Of a stretch of DNA of 64,000 bases, positions 13,257-63,972 are shown in pieces; the first letter of the stretch is position 1; every line of letters starts with the position of its first letter. The position numbers were made by a program, and so were the translations under genes. Origin of the DNA: Perca fluviatilis (lineage: Eukaryota > Chordata > Actinopteri > Perciformes > Percidae); assembly GCF_010015445.1 (NCBI RefSeq), contig NC_053118.1, positions 20,201,437 to 20,265,436 of the forward strand, written 5' to 3'. Below the pieces are notes generated by a model. That model made no database searches and had not been told where the DNA came from. It was given only the letters and a program-made list of their open reading frames with translations.

Positions 13257-13351
13257 TAGAAATAACTTTCTGTGTTGCCGTTAGTAACGGTCACGTTGCC
13301 AACAATCGTGGTTGTTTACCATAGAGGTCGGTGTCACTTGTCCTCGGATCA
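13257..13351. promoter_or_regulatory. Compact bidirectional promoter, cep72 / membrane-protein gene
   Basis: Only 95 bp separate the divergent ATG codons (13256 minus, 13352 plus), so both genes must share core promoter sequence. The interval is richer in CpG than its surroundings, lacks a TATA box and contains a perfect X-box plus a second GTTGCC half site at 13294-13299. Transcription starts are not known; one or both may lie inside this interval. Confidence 0.7.
13274..13288 (+). promoter_or_regulatory. RFX X-box motif
   Basis: GTTGCC, a 3-nt spacer, then AGTAAC matches the X-box consensus GTNRCC-N(0-3)-RGYAAC at every defined position. It is 18 bp upstream of the cep72 start. RFX factors drive many ciliary and centrosomal genes, which fits cep72. 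Binding itself is inferred. Confidence 0.65.
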
Positions 13352-14494
13352 ATGGCGTCCTGTGTAACAGAGTGGATAACATCTTGTTCCAACATCATTC
13401 TCTCTGCCACAGCATTGTACTCTTCTTACAGATTATTTAAGGTAGGTGTCATTCAGTGTAGTGCCAAAGTAAATAATTTACAATTTACTATCTTAAGCTT
13501 TTAGGGCTGAAACCATGTCGATTATAGGAAATTATATCGATCTACTGAATAATCAACTATGATAACCAAGTAGTCTAACGTTACTCTTTTAAGTAATTTT
13601 CCAAGCAAAAGTTCCAAACGTGAGGATGGTCTACCTTTTATTTTATTTTATAATAATGTTTATCTTTGGTTATTGGACTGTTATTTGGGCAGAACAAGTA
13701 ATTTCAATATGGGCTCTGCAAAATTGTGATGGGCATTTTTCACTATTTTCTGCTACTACGCAAGAAAAACGGCAACGACAATCGGCTAAATTGTCATATT
13801 TATTTGTAATACACTGTTATTACATGTATTCTGGACAACCTAGGACTGGGATCTCTGTTTCTTTTAGTTAGAAAATAGGTAATCAATAGATCCATGTGTA
13901 ACATTTCTCACTTTGTAATTCTGCTACTGCCTCTGCATGTACCTATCTCTGCAGGATCACAGGGCTCCTTCAGTAGGCCTCTTCCTGCTTGGACTCTCTG
14001 CAGCACTTTGCATCTCACATCCCTCCTGCTCGTACCTCACCTCTATCCAGAGAGAAGCAGAGTGGGCTGGCGAGGTTCTGGCCCCAGCGCTGGTCACCTT
14101 CGACTTCCTGTGGCTCAGTGAAGACCACAACACGGCACATATTCTCCTGTGTGGCTCCTGTCTGCTGCTGGGAGTGTGTGACTGGCTCTCAGCAGATGCT
14201 GTCACACTGATGACACGCTGCCTGGGCTTGTCTTCCCTGTCCTGCTGCCTGACGGTGTGTCTGTTTGCCAGTAATGCTTTAGGGGCCTTTGGCGGTGTGG
14301 CCCTCAGCCTCCCGCTACTTGTGGCTCAGAGGGTTGGAACAAACACTTTTGCTCCACTCTTGTCTCCAGCTGCAACTGAGGGACTCACCAAGTGGCTTTT
14401 AAAGGGCTCCATGTCTGTTGGCTGTTGGGCCTCCACACAGGCCCTCAGCAAGTTTCTGTTGTATGTGACTGACCAATGTCAAAGCAATTATTAA
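13352..14494 (+). CDS. Multi-pass membrane protein, possibly TMEM276-like
   Basis: Two exons, 13352-13441 (30 codons, donor AAG|GTAGGT) and 13955-14494 (acceptor CTGCAG), give 209 residues. The start is MASCVTEWITS. Several hydrophobic stretches look like membrane spans: VGLFLLGLSAALCI (about 38-51), HILLCGSCLLLGVCDW (about 95-110), and LSSLSCCLTVCLF followed by GGVALSLPLLVAQ (about 125-165). No signal peptidase site or catalytic motif is evident. I do not recognise the sequence with certainty. Because KIFC2 lies in the same direction just downstream and human KIFC2 neighbours TMEM276 on 8q24.3, a TMEM276 orthologue is a reasonable guess from synteny alone. It shares a 95-bp promoter with cep72. 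Confidence 0.8.
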
Positions 14495-16702
14495 TCATTG
14501 AGCAAACATGGCAAACATCTGCTTCCATCTGCTCAAATGTGAGGATTTTCTGCATTTTTCTTTGTTGGATCATTATAAATGAAATGGCCTTGGGTTTAAG
14601 ACTTTTTTTTTTCATTTCTTTTTATTTATGTCTTGTAGAATGAATCTGAAAAATAATCAATAGATTAATCAAAAATTAAAATGTTTGCAGCACGAATTCC
14701 TAAATTAGAGGCCACATACATCAACTTAAGAATAACATGCTTTTTCCATATGGATGTTTAAGGACAGAATACAAGCAGTTATTATTGAGCAAAACAATTA
14801 GGGCTGAGATATATGGAAAAATGAAAAACCAAAGTCAAATTGTCTGCATGGTAATGGAAAGTCAAACTGAAGCTAGCATTTCCCAGGTAGTACCAATTCA
14901 ATCTACTTTATCGTAATTTACAGTATCTGCTTAGCATAGACCTTGGCTGAACTTCATATGAACTTAGATTAAATAAAAGCACAGGGTTAGACAAGACATG
15001 GATACCACTGAAAAAACTAATTTGCATGAGAGTACGTGATCACAGTTTACAACTGATATCCCATGGTGGCATTATGCATCACTGTGATGCAGCAATGAAC
15101 TTTTCAGACATATTAGAGTGCCCTGCTGACATCTATTATGCTGTTCAATTTGAATTTATAATGTAGCCAGCATGTGGGCGTTTAAATTTGCTATGTGATC
15201 ATTTCAAAGAATGTCTAGCAGGCTGTACTCAATCTCCGGCCAGTGACACCTTCCACACATCTTTCAAACAGTTTTATTGTTGTCGATTCCAAAAAACATC
15301 CGGCTGCTTTAGAGTCTGGGTCCTATTTGTTCTGCAGCTTCAGCAGTATCACTGTTTAAATATCTGCAGTGGTCTAAGCTCTTGGGCCTGCTCCTACCTC
15401 ATCATGTCCATTTGTTACTTAACAGTGCACTTCTTTATTATTACTTCCTTGGTTTTTGATGGCTATGATGTTAACAGAAATGACATCATCAGTTTAACTC
15501 TTTGTCCACAGTGTTGTCCTTGCAAGATAATATTCCGTAAAAAGATGTGTAGTGGACACTGCAGATTCTCTCTCAGGATTTCAGAGTTGTGAGCAGCTGC
15601 CTCAGCAGTTTTACTGCAGTAAATTAACAAGTCTCTGTGGCTGTGTTCCTGTCTGTGAGACAATGCCTTTGTCAGATCTCAGGGTAAAGGTGGACAGGGA
15701 CATTTAAAAGGTACTGTATTCAATAATTATGTGCACATATGTGAGTTTGGGGTGCCAGAATGATCATGATAATTGTGCTGCCTGTGCTTTTTTTCCCGTA
15801 ATGATTCATCATTGAGTTCATGTCTTTTAAAAATGTCACGTTTTACTTCTATGTATTCTATTTAATTGCTTTTGTAACAAAAATATGAATATGTGCTAAA
15901 GGGAAGATTAAGTTAACATAACTTGAATAAATTATGTAAATGTTGATTAAAAAAACACTCCAGATATGTAATTCCACATTGCATTTCAAAGATCTCTTGG
16001 CTCATGTTCAAGTGTCCAACTGTTGTACCATTTAAGTCCATGCAAACATCTCTATACTGTATTTGCAATGAGTGCATTATGCTGCAGTTTCTGATTTTCA
16101 TGAGCATCTGGAACCTGACATAGCTCATCTACCTGTCTGCCTCTGGCCGCTGGTCTCAGCATCAACCCCCTCCCTGGCTCAATCAGTCCCCATACCGAAT
16201 CTGTCACTTCACTACTGCAGCGGATCAGGAAACTGCACTGAGCACGTTTGCTGCAGATGCAGCCTGTAGACGGAGCAAAGTGGAGAGGAGGGGAAAGGGG
16301 AGGGGAGAGAACGGCAGAGAGGGAGTCACACAGGACCTGCACACAGCGCTGGGATGCTGTTGCAGCTCTGAGAACAAGGGCTGCATGGGAAGATTTGTCA
16401 TTGCCAACACAGATGGAGTGTGAAAGGGGAATACAAATGACTGGGATGTCAGACGTCCATCATCAAAGAGGAAACGATTTGTGATAAGGTAAAAAAAGAT
16501 AAACATTTTAGCAAGATCATAGGGTGATGGATAAAATAGAAGAAAGTCTCTGGAGAAGTACTGATGTATCGAGACCAGTTTTTACATTAATGCATCCTAT
16601 ATTATTAAAATTATATAAAAAAAATAGAATTTTGCAGCTTTCTTGAGGTATTACAGTATATAATGGATAGTTAAATAGAAGGGACTCTTGGACAGCGTAG
16701 AG
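14495..16702. other. Intergenic region upstream of kifc2
   Basis: This 2.2-kb interval holds a possible poly(A) signal for the preceding gene (AATAAA, 14972-14977) and decayed repeat-like AT sequence. A purine-rich, locally GC-rich patch at about 16250-16330 could be the kifc2 promoter or a 5' UTR exon. The 134-codon frame at 15188-15592 shows no recognisable domain and I do not call it a gene. Confidence 0.4.
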
Positions 16703-19700
16703 ATGTACGCCTTCTACTCCCTGTTAGTCTACATCTTCTACACTGTCTTTAAGAAGGAAGAGGAGGATGAAGCTTTGGAGGGGGCTCATGGATCTTCCTC
16801 AGACGTATGTCTAGCCACATCATGTCCAGCCTCTGGGGTCCTCTGTCAGGAATTTTTTTTTTTTTGTCGGGAACATGCATGCGTCATCTACCACCTGACA
16901 GTACAAAAAGGCTCCGTCATAAAGCATGTAGAAATTGGTGGTGTCATTGTTCTGCCTTTTGTGTGAATTTTTATGTATACAATGTATAAATATTTTGTCT
17001 GTGTATTACCATCTGACCCTAATGTATGTTGCCGTGCTCAGGAACCAGGACCTGTTTCCATGGAAACAGGGAGCAGGAGGAGAAATAGCCACACCTCCAA
17101 AATGGGTAAAAAGGCTTGTGCTCGGCTTGGTGAATCCAGTGAGTGTTCAAATAGCTTGTCTTTATAGTCCAACATAAAGGCAGTCATGATTTGACAACAT
17201 TTATGATATGGATAGTTTCTACTAATTGATTATTTAGTACATACATTCCTTTACTCTTCAATGTTTATGTAATTTGTTGTCATCCAGGCAGTAGCAGTGA
17301 CAGTGATGAAATGTCTCTGAGTGATGAAGGCGAGGACAATGGCCCAGACATCCCAGCATGCACTCCTCTGGCTGCTTTTCTGTCCTTCAAGCAGGAGGCC
17401 GAGAAGAAGAGAGCCTCACAGGTTCAGCTGGAAACAACAGGAAAGGTAGCAAAACTGTGTCATCACCTTGACTGAGCTGCCCCCCAAATAGGAGCTTCTG
17501 CGGTGTTAAACTGTGTTTGTATGTGTGCTTCTGTACTGCCCAGTTGACAGAGTCTCCCTTGGTGGCAGTGATGTCCCACTTGCTGAGTTTTCTGGAGCAG
17601 TACTCTCACTTCCAGCAGCTGCAGCAGCAGGCCGACCAGTACCGGGTGCAGCTGAAAAGGCACCGCGTTCAGCACCGCCGCCAGATGAAGGCTCTGCGAG
17701 CGTCCTACCGCCAACGCCTCAGGGACAAGAGCAGCATCATCAGCAGCCTGGAGGAGACCATCAGCCAGCAACAGACCCCCAGTCCAATGAGCGAGGGTGA
17801 GGGAGGAAAAAAGGGATGGGGGGGAGGGTGAAATTAAGGTGGAAGAGGGATGGGTTTACATTTCCATGCGGTGGGTGTATGGATGATGAAAAACAGAGAG
17901 AAGTAGAGGTCAAGTGGCTGTTTCAATAACCACACACATAAGTAGATTGGTTGGGGTGAAAAGAGAAGCAGAAAATGGCTCTGCCAACTTAAGGTAGATT
18001 TAAATCGATATGAGACTTCAGGTTGGATGAGATCATCTGATGGATGGAGGAAGATGGATTAGGAGGACATTGAATTACAAAAAAGCAAATTTCACTTGCT
18101 CGTCATAATAGCTGTACATCCACTGGGTTAAACAATATAGATGAGTGTTTTGTGCTCTCATCTGCAGTTGTGGAAATCCAGTCATTTTCCATTACTGTAT
18201 AAAAAATGTGAGCGGGATTTGAGAGGAAGTCATCCATTTTTAAGACAGTGTCCTACGTAGTTCACTTCAGGGTCCTATGATGTGGATTTTGGATGATGTG
18301 GATGATGTGTTTGTTCATCCTAGATTAGATTTTTTTTTCAACCAGCGAACACAATGTACACTTTTTTATAGAACAATACAGTCATCAGCAGAGGAGCAGG
18401 CTGATTAGATTTATGTGCGTGTACACTGCCATTGACCTCAAAGCTTTAGATGTGGGTATCTGCTGTGTTTCAGATTTGACCAGATGGTTCTTTGACCTCG
18501 GAGCAGAAGGGTAGCCGTACCAACTGCACTGCCGCTTTTCTGTGCATATGTACAGCATGTTAACAAGCACATGAAGCTGTAGATGGATCAGATTCCTGTC
18601 CTGAGGCTGACTGATACAGCCTCAGAGAAATATGTCGATATGAATGAAAATGAGTGTGATAACCAGACTGAGTTTACAAATCTCAGTGTGTAGGCATGTC
18701 CAAGCAGAGGACGTCATGCACACTGACTCATTAGTCGCAGGACAAAGATACATGGTTCTGTGGTGACGGTGTTTGGTACTTGGATGGTGACTCTGTGGCT
18801 CTCTTTCATGAATAAAACATGGCTAAGAGTGCTGTTATATTCCCTGTGAATGCACTTACAAGGTCTGGCACATGCAAGGTGCCACGTGTACTTGGACTAA
18901 AAATAGCCCGGAGTCCATGTCCCAAGTGTTACAAGGCTGTTTGGTTTGTTTGTTTACTGTAATGCAACGTGCAGGCCTAAGTGGAGGAGTGGTGCCTCTT
19001 GGATGTGCAGTATTTTCCACCACTGTTGCATTTTGGCTGTGTTGTGTGTTGTCACTTCTATTCTGTATTTAATTTCAATGAATGGCTGGTGCTACATTCA
19101 GTGGTCATTCATCAAGAATGTAGCACAGAATCTCAGTTTGTTTTTCAGTTGGAGAAAATACTTTTTTTGTGCATTATTTCAAGCTTCTGTTTTAAAATGG
19201 ACAAAGCTATCTCAGTGCCTCTGCAGACTTCTCATGTTTCTTGCAGGTACGGTTATTCTAACACCCCTGGTGCACAGCTGTAGCCTCTCCTCCATGTTTT
19301 CTTCTTGATTTCCTGGCATCACCAACTCTCCCTGCACCTTTGTGACACAACAAGCCTGACATGGCGTCTTGATATAATTAGCATATGGCCCTGTAATGAA
19401 AATCCGAGGTGACAGTGCCTGTTAAATCATTGAGGAGGAAGAAGGGGATTAAAAAGCTGTTGGCCATGCTGCTCAGGTTCCTGATGAACAATGGAGGAGT
19501 TTTAGCAGGTTGTTGCATCGTATAAATCCCTCCTTATCACTCCAGGCTGCATGTGAGAAGCTGCAGTAATCCTTTATACGTAGGTCTGCGAAGTTTCCCT
19601 GGAGATTTGAGAGTGGAAACGATAATGTTAACTTCACTGCAATGCACGGTGACTACATGGTGTATAAAAGATCTTTAAGTGCATACTTAATGTTCATTAA

Positions 19701-22700
19701 TATTACACACGCGCAAGCTCTCAAGTGTACTGTGGAAATAAGTCATAACTGAAAACTTATAGAAAACAGGTCATAGGAAGTTCAAAGGTTTTTGGGTGGC
19801 CTAATATGAATATGGGTCCAAAGATGACAGAATATGATTAAGGTTATTTTTGCTGTTAGTTATGCCGTCAGTACTCAGGCTAATGATGATGATGATGCAG
19901 AGGCTGATTATAGTTTTGCATATTTATGTCCCCCAGGTGAGTCCAGCAGTGATGCAGGGACACAAGCTGGGGTTCACCGGCTGGTTGAGTCTCTGTACGG
20001 TCTGCAGGGCGAGAGGAGTAAGCTGAGAGGAGAACTTCGTCTGCTGCACTCACAGCTGGAGCAGAAGGAAAGGGACAGACACTCTCGCATACAGGCCTTT
20101 CAACAGCAGGTAGGTTGCAGCTGCAAAATTGCCAAATTCTATTTCCATTTAGGAAAGAAATGCTCATTTTCACATTATGATATAAACATGTCTAAATGCA
20201 AAAATCTAAACCTTTAACCTTTCTCATTTCTTGCACAGATTGATGAGCTCAAGAGTTGCATAGAAGAGCGCGAGGAGGAGCTGTCAAGACTGAGAACAGC
20301 CACCGTAAGCGCTGTGAACTATTGATTTAATCATTTGTCAAGTTTTTGTCACTTTCCACTTAATCAGCAAAACTGCCACAGCTGCCCACATGCACTGAAT
20401 GAAATGCCATGCTGTAAAAATGCCAGTCAGCATGCCTTGGGAACCTTAATTCTAAATCCATGATGAAAAAACACTCATCTACAAGGCTATACTGTATATA
20501 TTGTAAAGAAATTCTGGTTTTGATGCATCTCTCATTGTTATGCGGAACCTCATGTTTCATTTCCTCAGGGGGCCACAGACTCAGAGAAGCGGGTTCTATG
20601 TCTGTCAGCAGAGAACGAGAGTCTGAAGCAGAACCTGAGCGTTACCCAAGGCCTCCTGCAGCAGCTGTCAACCATCCCCTCCCAGTCCAGCACCATGCTC
20701 ATCAAGGTGAGACGCACAGCACAGCTGAGAGCTCACTGACCTGCTACCAAGGCAGCCATTAGTAACTGCAAACACAATTCGTTTTTACATTTACTTTGTT
20801 GTATGTGCTCTGCTAGGAGAATGAAAACCTGCGCAGCAGAGTGCAGCAGCTGGAGATGTCCCTACAGCAGCGTGCTGAGCAGCTGTCGCAACTGGAGCGA
20901 CAGAGCGAACAAAGCGAGTGGAGAAGAGGAGAGGAGCTTAGGAAACGAGAGGACCGAGTGAGGGAGCTCCAGCTGGAGTTGGACAGAGAGAGAGGCAAGG
21001 AGCCAGTGGTGAAGGTAAATCTTACCTGAGAATGAGATTTATTAACTGGAAACACAACAATGTGTATTATAAAAAGGGAATATTGAACAAAATTGCAACA
21101 AAATACACAATGCCTCCTTATTTTTAGTAGAGACCCTACTCAGACGTTTTCTCTCTCTCTCTCTCAGTATGTCACCCAGACTGTGGAGGTGGAATCACCA
21201 GCCACATTAAAGCAGCTGACCAAAGCCAGACAGAGGAATGAACTGCTGTCCGATAAACTGTCCAATCAGAATGAGCGGTGCAAACAGCTGGAGGAACACA
21301 TCAGGAAGTCCGATGAATACAGCTGTAATCTGCAGCACAAGGTAACAAACAGAGGCCATAGAATTGTTGTGAATTTTTATCTCTCACATCTCCTTTGAAG
21401 TATGCATACACAGTCATACACCGGTTAAACATGCAGTATAAAACAAGTTATATTTGGGTGAATCCTATGTTTTAGTAAACACCAATTTTTGAACATGTTC
21501 CAGGCAGCAACAAGCTGGACATAAATTGTAAGGTGGGCCTTTGATAATAATGCTCCATAATAATGCTACCTATCCGTCAGTACACATATTATTACGTGGC
21601 TGCTGGCCACTAAGAGGCAAGGAAACTGGTAACAAATCCCAGATAGTCCTCATGATGCCATCAACTCCGATTTAAAAAAATAAGACAGAATTTGAGAAGT
21701 TCAGAGGGGTAAATAAAGCACCCGCTGTTTAGAGAACAGATAACCGGAGAGAGAAAATCAAAGGAAGAAGGAGGAAGTTTCCACAACCCGGATCAATGTC
21801 ATTGACAGATGGACTCATGACAGAGCTGTGCCTGCACAGATTGGACAAGTCGAGATGACAGATTGCTGTGTTCAACTTTTTACAGATTGCAGCGTATGAG
21901 CGAGAAATCAGTAAACTGAGAGAGGAGCTGTTGAAAGAGATTGGCCACTTGGAGGAGAGGAAGGAGGAGGCTGTGAAGGCTGCAGCCACCTGCTCAGCCG
22001 AGCACTTTCAGAACCTGCAGGACCAATTTTTCAGTGAGTCGCACCAAATAATCAATCCCCCCAAAAAGAGAAGAAGAAATGTATTTAAAGAGATGGTTCA
22101 ACATTTTGGGAAATATGCTTATTTCCCAAAATGACAAAGTATTCCTTTAAATATACTTATTGGGATAACCCTCTATTTAACATGGATTTTTATTTTTGCC
22201 AGGCTTGCAAAAGCGTCTGACTGCACTCCCTCCGACTTTACGCTCCATGAAAACAGACTACACCAGTCTGAGGAGCCAGGTTCGAAACTTCTCAGACTTT
22301 TACGGATCGGCTATCAGTGAAGCAAAAAAACAGGCACGTACATGACGTACATCACCTCATGACTTAGTCCCCTGTATTTAGGGGAGTGATAAATCTGACC
22401 AAATCGACAAGCCTAGTAAAGAATGTTTTTGCTGTATTTTTTTCTTTTTCAGATTTCAGCAGCGATCAGTGAGATGTCTGAAGCCAACAAAGATCTCTTG
22501 GAGAAATATAGGAAGGAGGTCGCTCTGCGCAGGAAGTACCACGAGCAGCTGGTGGAGCTTAAAGGTATGCAGAGAAGACGAAAAAAATCGATTGTAGCAA
22601 CTAAAATTAGTGTCATTAACTGGGGCCTCTGGTTTTAAGGCAACATTCGCGTGCTGTGTCGTGTGAAGCCTGTGCTGAAGGAGGACCAGCATGAGGAGGG

Positions 22701-24521
22701 CCAGTCTGTGGTGGTGACCACGGACCCCAACAACGAGTCCTCGCTCAATGTGCTGAACAAAGGGAAGGGTCGCATCTTCGAACTGGATAAGGTCTTCCAG
22801 CCTCAGGCCACACAGGAAGAGGTATGGACATGAAAAAGCATAGGCCTATGCTGGAAATATAATCGTAACAAGAACTCTAACCCTTCGTTTGGTTTTCTTC
22901 AGGTCTTTCAGGAGATTGAGCCTCTTGTGACGTCCAGCATCGATGGCTACCATGTCTGCATATTTGCATATGGACAGACTGGCTCTGGAAAAACCTACAC
23001 AATGGAGGTATACTTTCTAGTTTTACAGCATTATTGGAGCCAAAGAGTGATTATCCATCATGTAGGCTGCAGGCTAAGTATCGTTTGATTTCCAGGGCAG
23101 TGTGGAGAACCCAGGCATCAACCAGCGAGCCCTGAAGCATCTCTTCAGTGAGATCGAGGAGAGGAAGGACATGTGGTCTTACACGGTCACCGTCAGCTCT
23201 GTGGAGATCTACAACGAGGTGCTAAGGTACAATATGCTGCGCTTCTCTTTAGATACCCTTTTAGTCTATTAAAGGATATCATATAAAAAAGGATAATATA
23301 TTAGACCTACTACTAGCTACTTGTTTTAATCTTTGCGTTATATTTTGTTTCTCAGGGACCTGCTGAGTAAGGATGGAGAGAAACTGGATATTAAGATCAA
23401 CCCGGACGGAACAGGACAGCTGCACGTGCCGGGCCTCAGGGTTATCGAAGTTAAGAGCTTTCAGCACATCAAGAAGGTGACACAGTGTGTTTTAAACAAT
23501 GTGTTCTGATAGGATACTGAATTGCCGTTCACTCTAAGAGTAAATCATTACATTTATGCTTCTTTTGTCCAGATTTTAGCCACAGCCCGAAGGAACAGGA
23601 TCACTTTCGGCACTCAGATGAACCAGCACAGCTCCCGCTCCCACGCTCTGCTCTGCATCACCGTTCAGGGCACTGACCTCGCCACCGGGTCCAAAACCAC
23701 CGGTAGGTCACCCATGCATTTCTCCTCCTACAGGGAAAAGTGTTTGAAAGGCTCCTTATTAATATTTGCTATAAATCTTGGCAATCATCGTTGAATCCTT
23801 CCGTTTTATTAAATCTGAATGCAGTCTGGCTACTACATAATGCTGGATCAAAAACAATACTGTCATTGTGAATATCTGCGTTTATTGAGCAGTAGAAAAG
23901 ATGGGAAAGAGACTAAAGAGAAAAAGCACAAAAGAGAGGCTTCTGATCAGGATTCAGTCAGACACATTTGGGTCCAGAGGTCAGTGTCTTCATCGTTTCA
24001 CCTTTACTCTGAATTCACTTTTCTTTCCTCAGGCAAGTTGAACCTGGTGGACCTGGCTGGCTCGGAGAGGGTATGGAAGTCTGGTGCAGAGGGAGAGAGG
24101 CTGAAAGAGGCCCAGAATATCAACCGCTCCCTGCTGTCACTGGGAGATGTAATTCAGGCACTGAGAGCTCGGCAGACTCATATCCCTTTCAGGAACTCCC
24201 GCCTTACGTACTTATTACAAGACTCCCTGGGCAAAGGCAGCAAGACCGTCATGGTGGTGCAGGTGAGATTAATGCTCCAAATTCTTCTCCAGACTTTCAG
24301 CCTTAGAAGTATGATATATTTGCAGTAAATTACATTTTAAGCTGTTGTTGTTGCTTGTTATGAGCCTTGTTTTGTTTCAACTGTTTCTACAAAAGGTATC
24401 TGCTCTGGAGAGTAATGTGGGAGAGACATTGTGCTCACTGAAGTTTGCCCAGAGGGTTTGCAAGGTGGAACTGGGTCCTGCAGCCAGGAAGATTGAATCT
24501 GGTGGAGGACATTACGACTGA
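16703..24521 (+). CDS. kifc2: Kinesin family member C2 (C-terminal motor kinesin)
   Basis: A kinesin-14-type motor with ATPase and microtubule binding at the C-terminus. Exons: 16703-16804, 17042-17105, 17288-17445, 17544-17796, 19937-20109, 20239-20304, 20569-20706, 20817-21014, 21168-21341, 21886-22033, 22203-22333, 22453-22564, 22640-22821, 22903-23007, 23096-23226, 23356-23476, 23573-23702, 24033-24262, 24396-24521. Total 2742 bp, 913 residues; human is about 838. The start [16 protein letters not shown] matches the human N-terminus I remember, including the hydrophobic first 16 residues. Residues about 90-570 are largely coiled coil. The motor begins at [11 protein letters not shown] (about 572). 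The P-loop is GQTGSGKT (657-664), switch I NQHSSRSH (769-776), switch II DLAGSE (802-807), and the helix following switch II carries [13 protein letters not shown]. All catalytic motifs are intact. Intron 11 uses a GC donor. Confidence 0.96.
22084..22151. repeat. 68-bp palindromic mini-MITE
   Basis: Two 32-nt arms (both beginning TTTAAAG and ending CATTTTGGGAAATA) face each other across a 4-nt loop in kifc2 intron 10. It looks like an extreme internal deletion of a MITE whose termini are recognisable; a related right half lies at 61795-61936. Confidence 0.75.
22334..22335 (+). other. Non-canonical GC splice donor of kifc2 intron 11
   Basis: The exon must end at CAG (Ala-Lys-Lys-Gln) to meet phase-0 Ile-Ser-Ala in the next exon, which makes the intron start GCACGT. 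The next downstream GT would add 4 nt and break the frame. GC-AG introns are a known minor class. Confidence 0.8.
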
Positions 24522-26156
24522 CAGCCTTGAATCAGCCACTTCCTGTTCCCAGTGATCACCAGGAAGCCATGAATGCACCAGTCTTTAGATTATCACCCAC
24601 CCAACCAACACGCAACAGTATCAACAAGATGAACAGCAATCCTGCTCAAGGGCTAAATCTGTGGAGGTCTGTGTGGCACCTGAACGCCAACCTTTGAGGT
24701 TAGGTATCGAGGCCTCCTCTTTGCCATTCTGACAAGTGATAACCCATTACCATTAGCTAATCTGCATGCAGGAGTATGTATTCTTCCACTCTAAATGCCA
24801 GAACAACCTCTGACTACAGTTTCCTTTTATTAAATACTAAAATCCAGGATTTATCTTATCAGCTTTTCTCGCTGATCACAGTATTTAGAGCATCACGTTT
24901 AAACAGGTTCAACCAGCTTCCAGAGCAACAATATCAACACTTCCGTTTTTGCAGTATTAACCATCTTGTTATAAATGTCTGTAGTTTGTGAGCTTCATCT
25001 CCAATGTTGTATATTTTGGAAGATTGTAGTATGTAGGAGAAGCTGTTTTGTTGTAAAGGTATGGCTATATATCATTTCAGCAACACTTAAGTCACATATT
25101 AAGTGTAGTTTTTGTGAATTATTTGTTATTTTTCCAGAAAAGCTTTTTTTCGTTTCTCTTTTCGCCTTCTGAGAACGGAGGAAAGTGGTTGGCAGGTGGC
25201 CTTGTATTAAGAGTGGTTATATAATGAACTGTGCAATACTCTCCTTATTAAGGAGACAGTCTGGGCCTATTTGGACAGAAGATGCACTTTATTGTGGAAT
25301 AATGGAGCATTTAAGTTCAGAACAGGTATTTAGGTGCTTGCAATATATATCACTAGTATGTCATACCAAAAACAGCATATGGTTATCTGTTCATCATTGT
25401 TCCTCTATTTATCACCCATTGGATCAAAGCTACATTGATTCAAAAGTAGCAAGTCATTAATGTTGCAGTAACTATCATGAGTACATAGGGGTCAATTGAT
25501 TATGACTAGAGAGTGAATTTTCAGATTTTCTGAATAAATGTGATGTATTTAAAAAGTGTTTTGTCTTATTGGATGCTCCGCGGCAAAACAATTAAATAAT
25601 TAGGCGTGACACATAACAGCAACAGCTATCCCTTGAACATCTCTGGATGTAGGAGGCCATTTTTGCCAATCAAATGGGTGGACTGCTTTATGAAAATACT
25701 TATGTTTTTTAATTCATTACTTCATTATTTTATGTTTTTGTGTCACTGTGATGAAGTATTTCTTTCCATACTCTACTATTTTACAATATATATCTATATC
25801 AAGATATATTACATATGCCGTGATAGAGGATTTTATCCAAATCGGACACCCCTACTTTCAAAATAAAGGCAAAATTCATGAATATAATCAGGCTTTTGAA
25901 AAATTGACATTATTTTACTTGAAAATATAAAATATTACAACAAAATATTGATGTTACAGATTGTACTACTACATATTCATTTGTAATAATACAATGATGC
26001 AAGGCAGGACTCACAAAGGGAATATAAAGACCTGACAGAAAACATTTTACTCCCTGCGGCGATGAAAGTAGCCGTCTCTTTGAGCACAACACATATGTGA
26101 CAGTACAGTCCCAGTAAAACGAGGCCATCCCTCTGTAGGGATGTATCTGTTGGCAT
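24522..26156. other. kifc2 3' UTR and convergent intergenic region
   Basis: The kifc2 3' UTR probably runs to the AATAAA at 25533-25538, followed by a GT-rich downstream element. From there to 26156 the sequence is AT-rich and must hold the ccdc12 3' UTR on the minus strand (a minus-strand ATTAAA occurs at 25713-25708). No further gene was seen. Confidence 0.55.

Positions 26157-63972
<37,816 letters not shown>

Noticed and set aside
15188..15592. 134-codon frame upstream of kifc2
   Set aside because: Cysteine-rich translation without a domain or promoter; probably chance.
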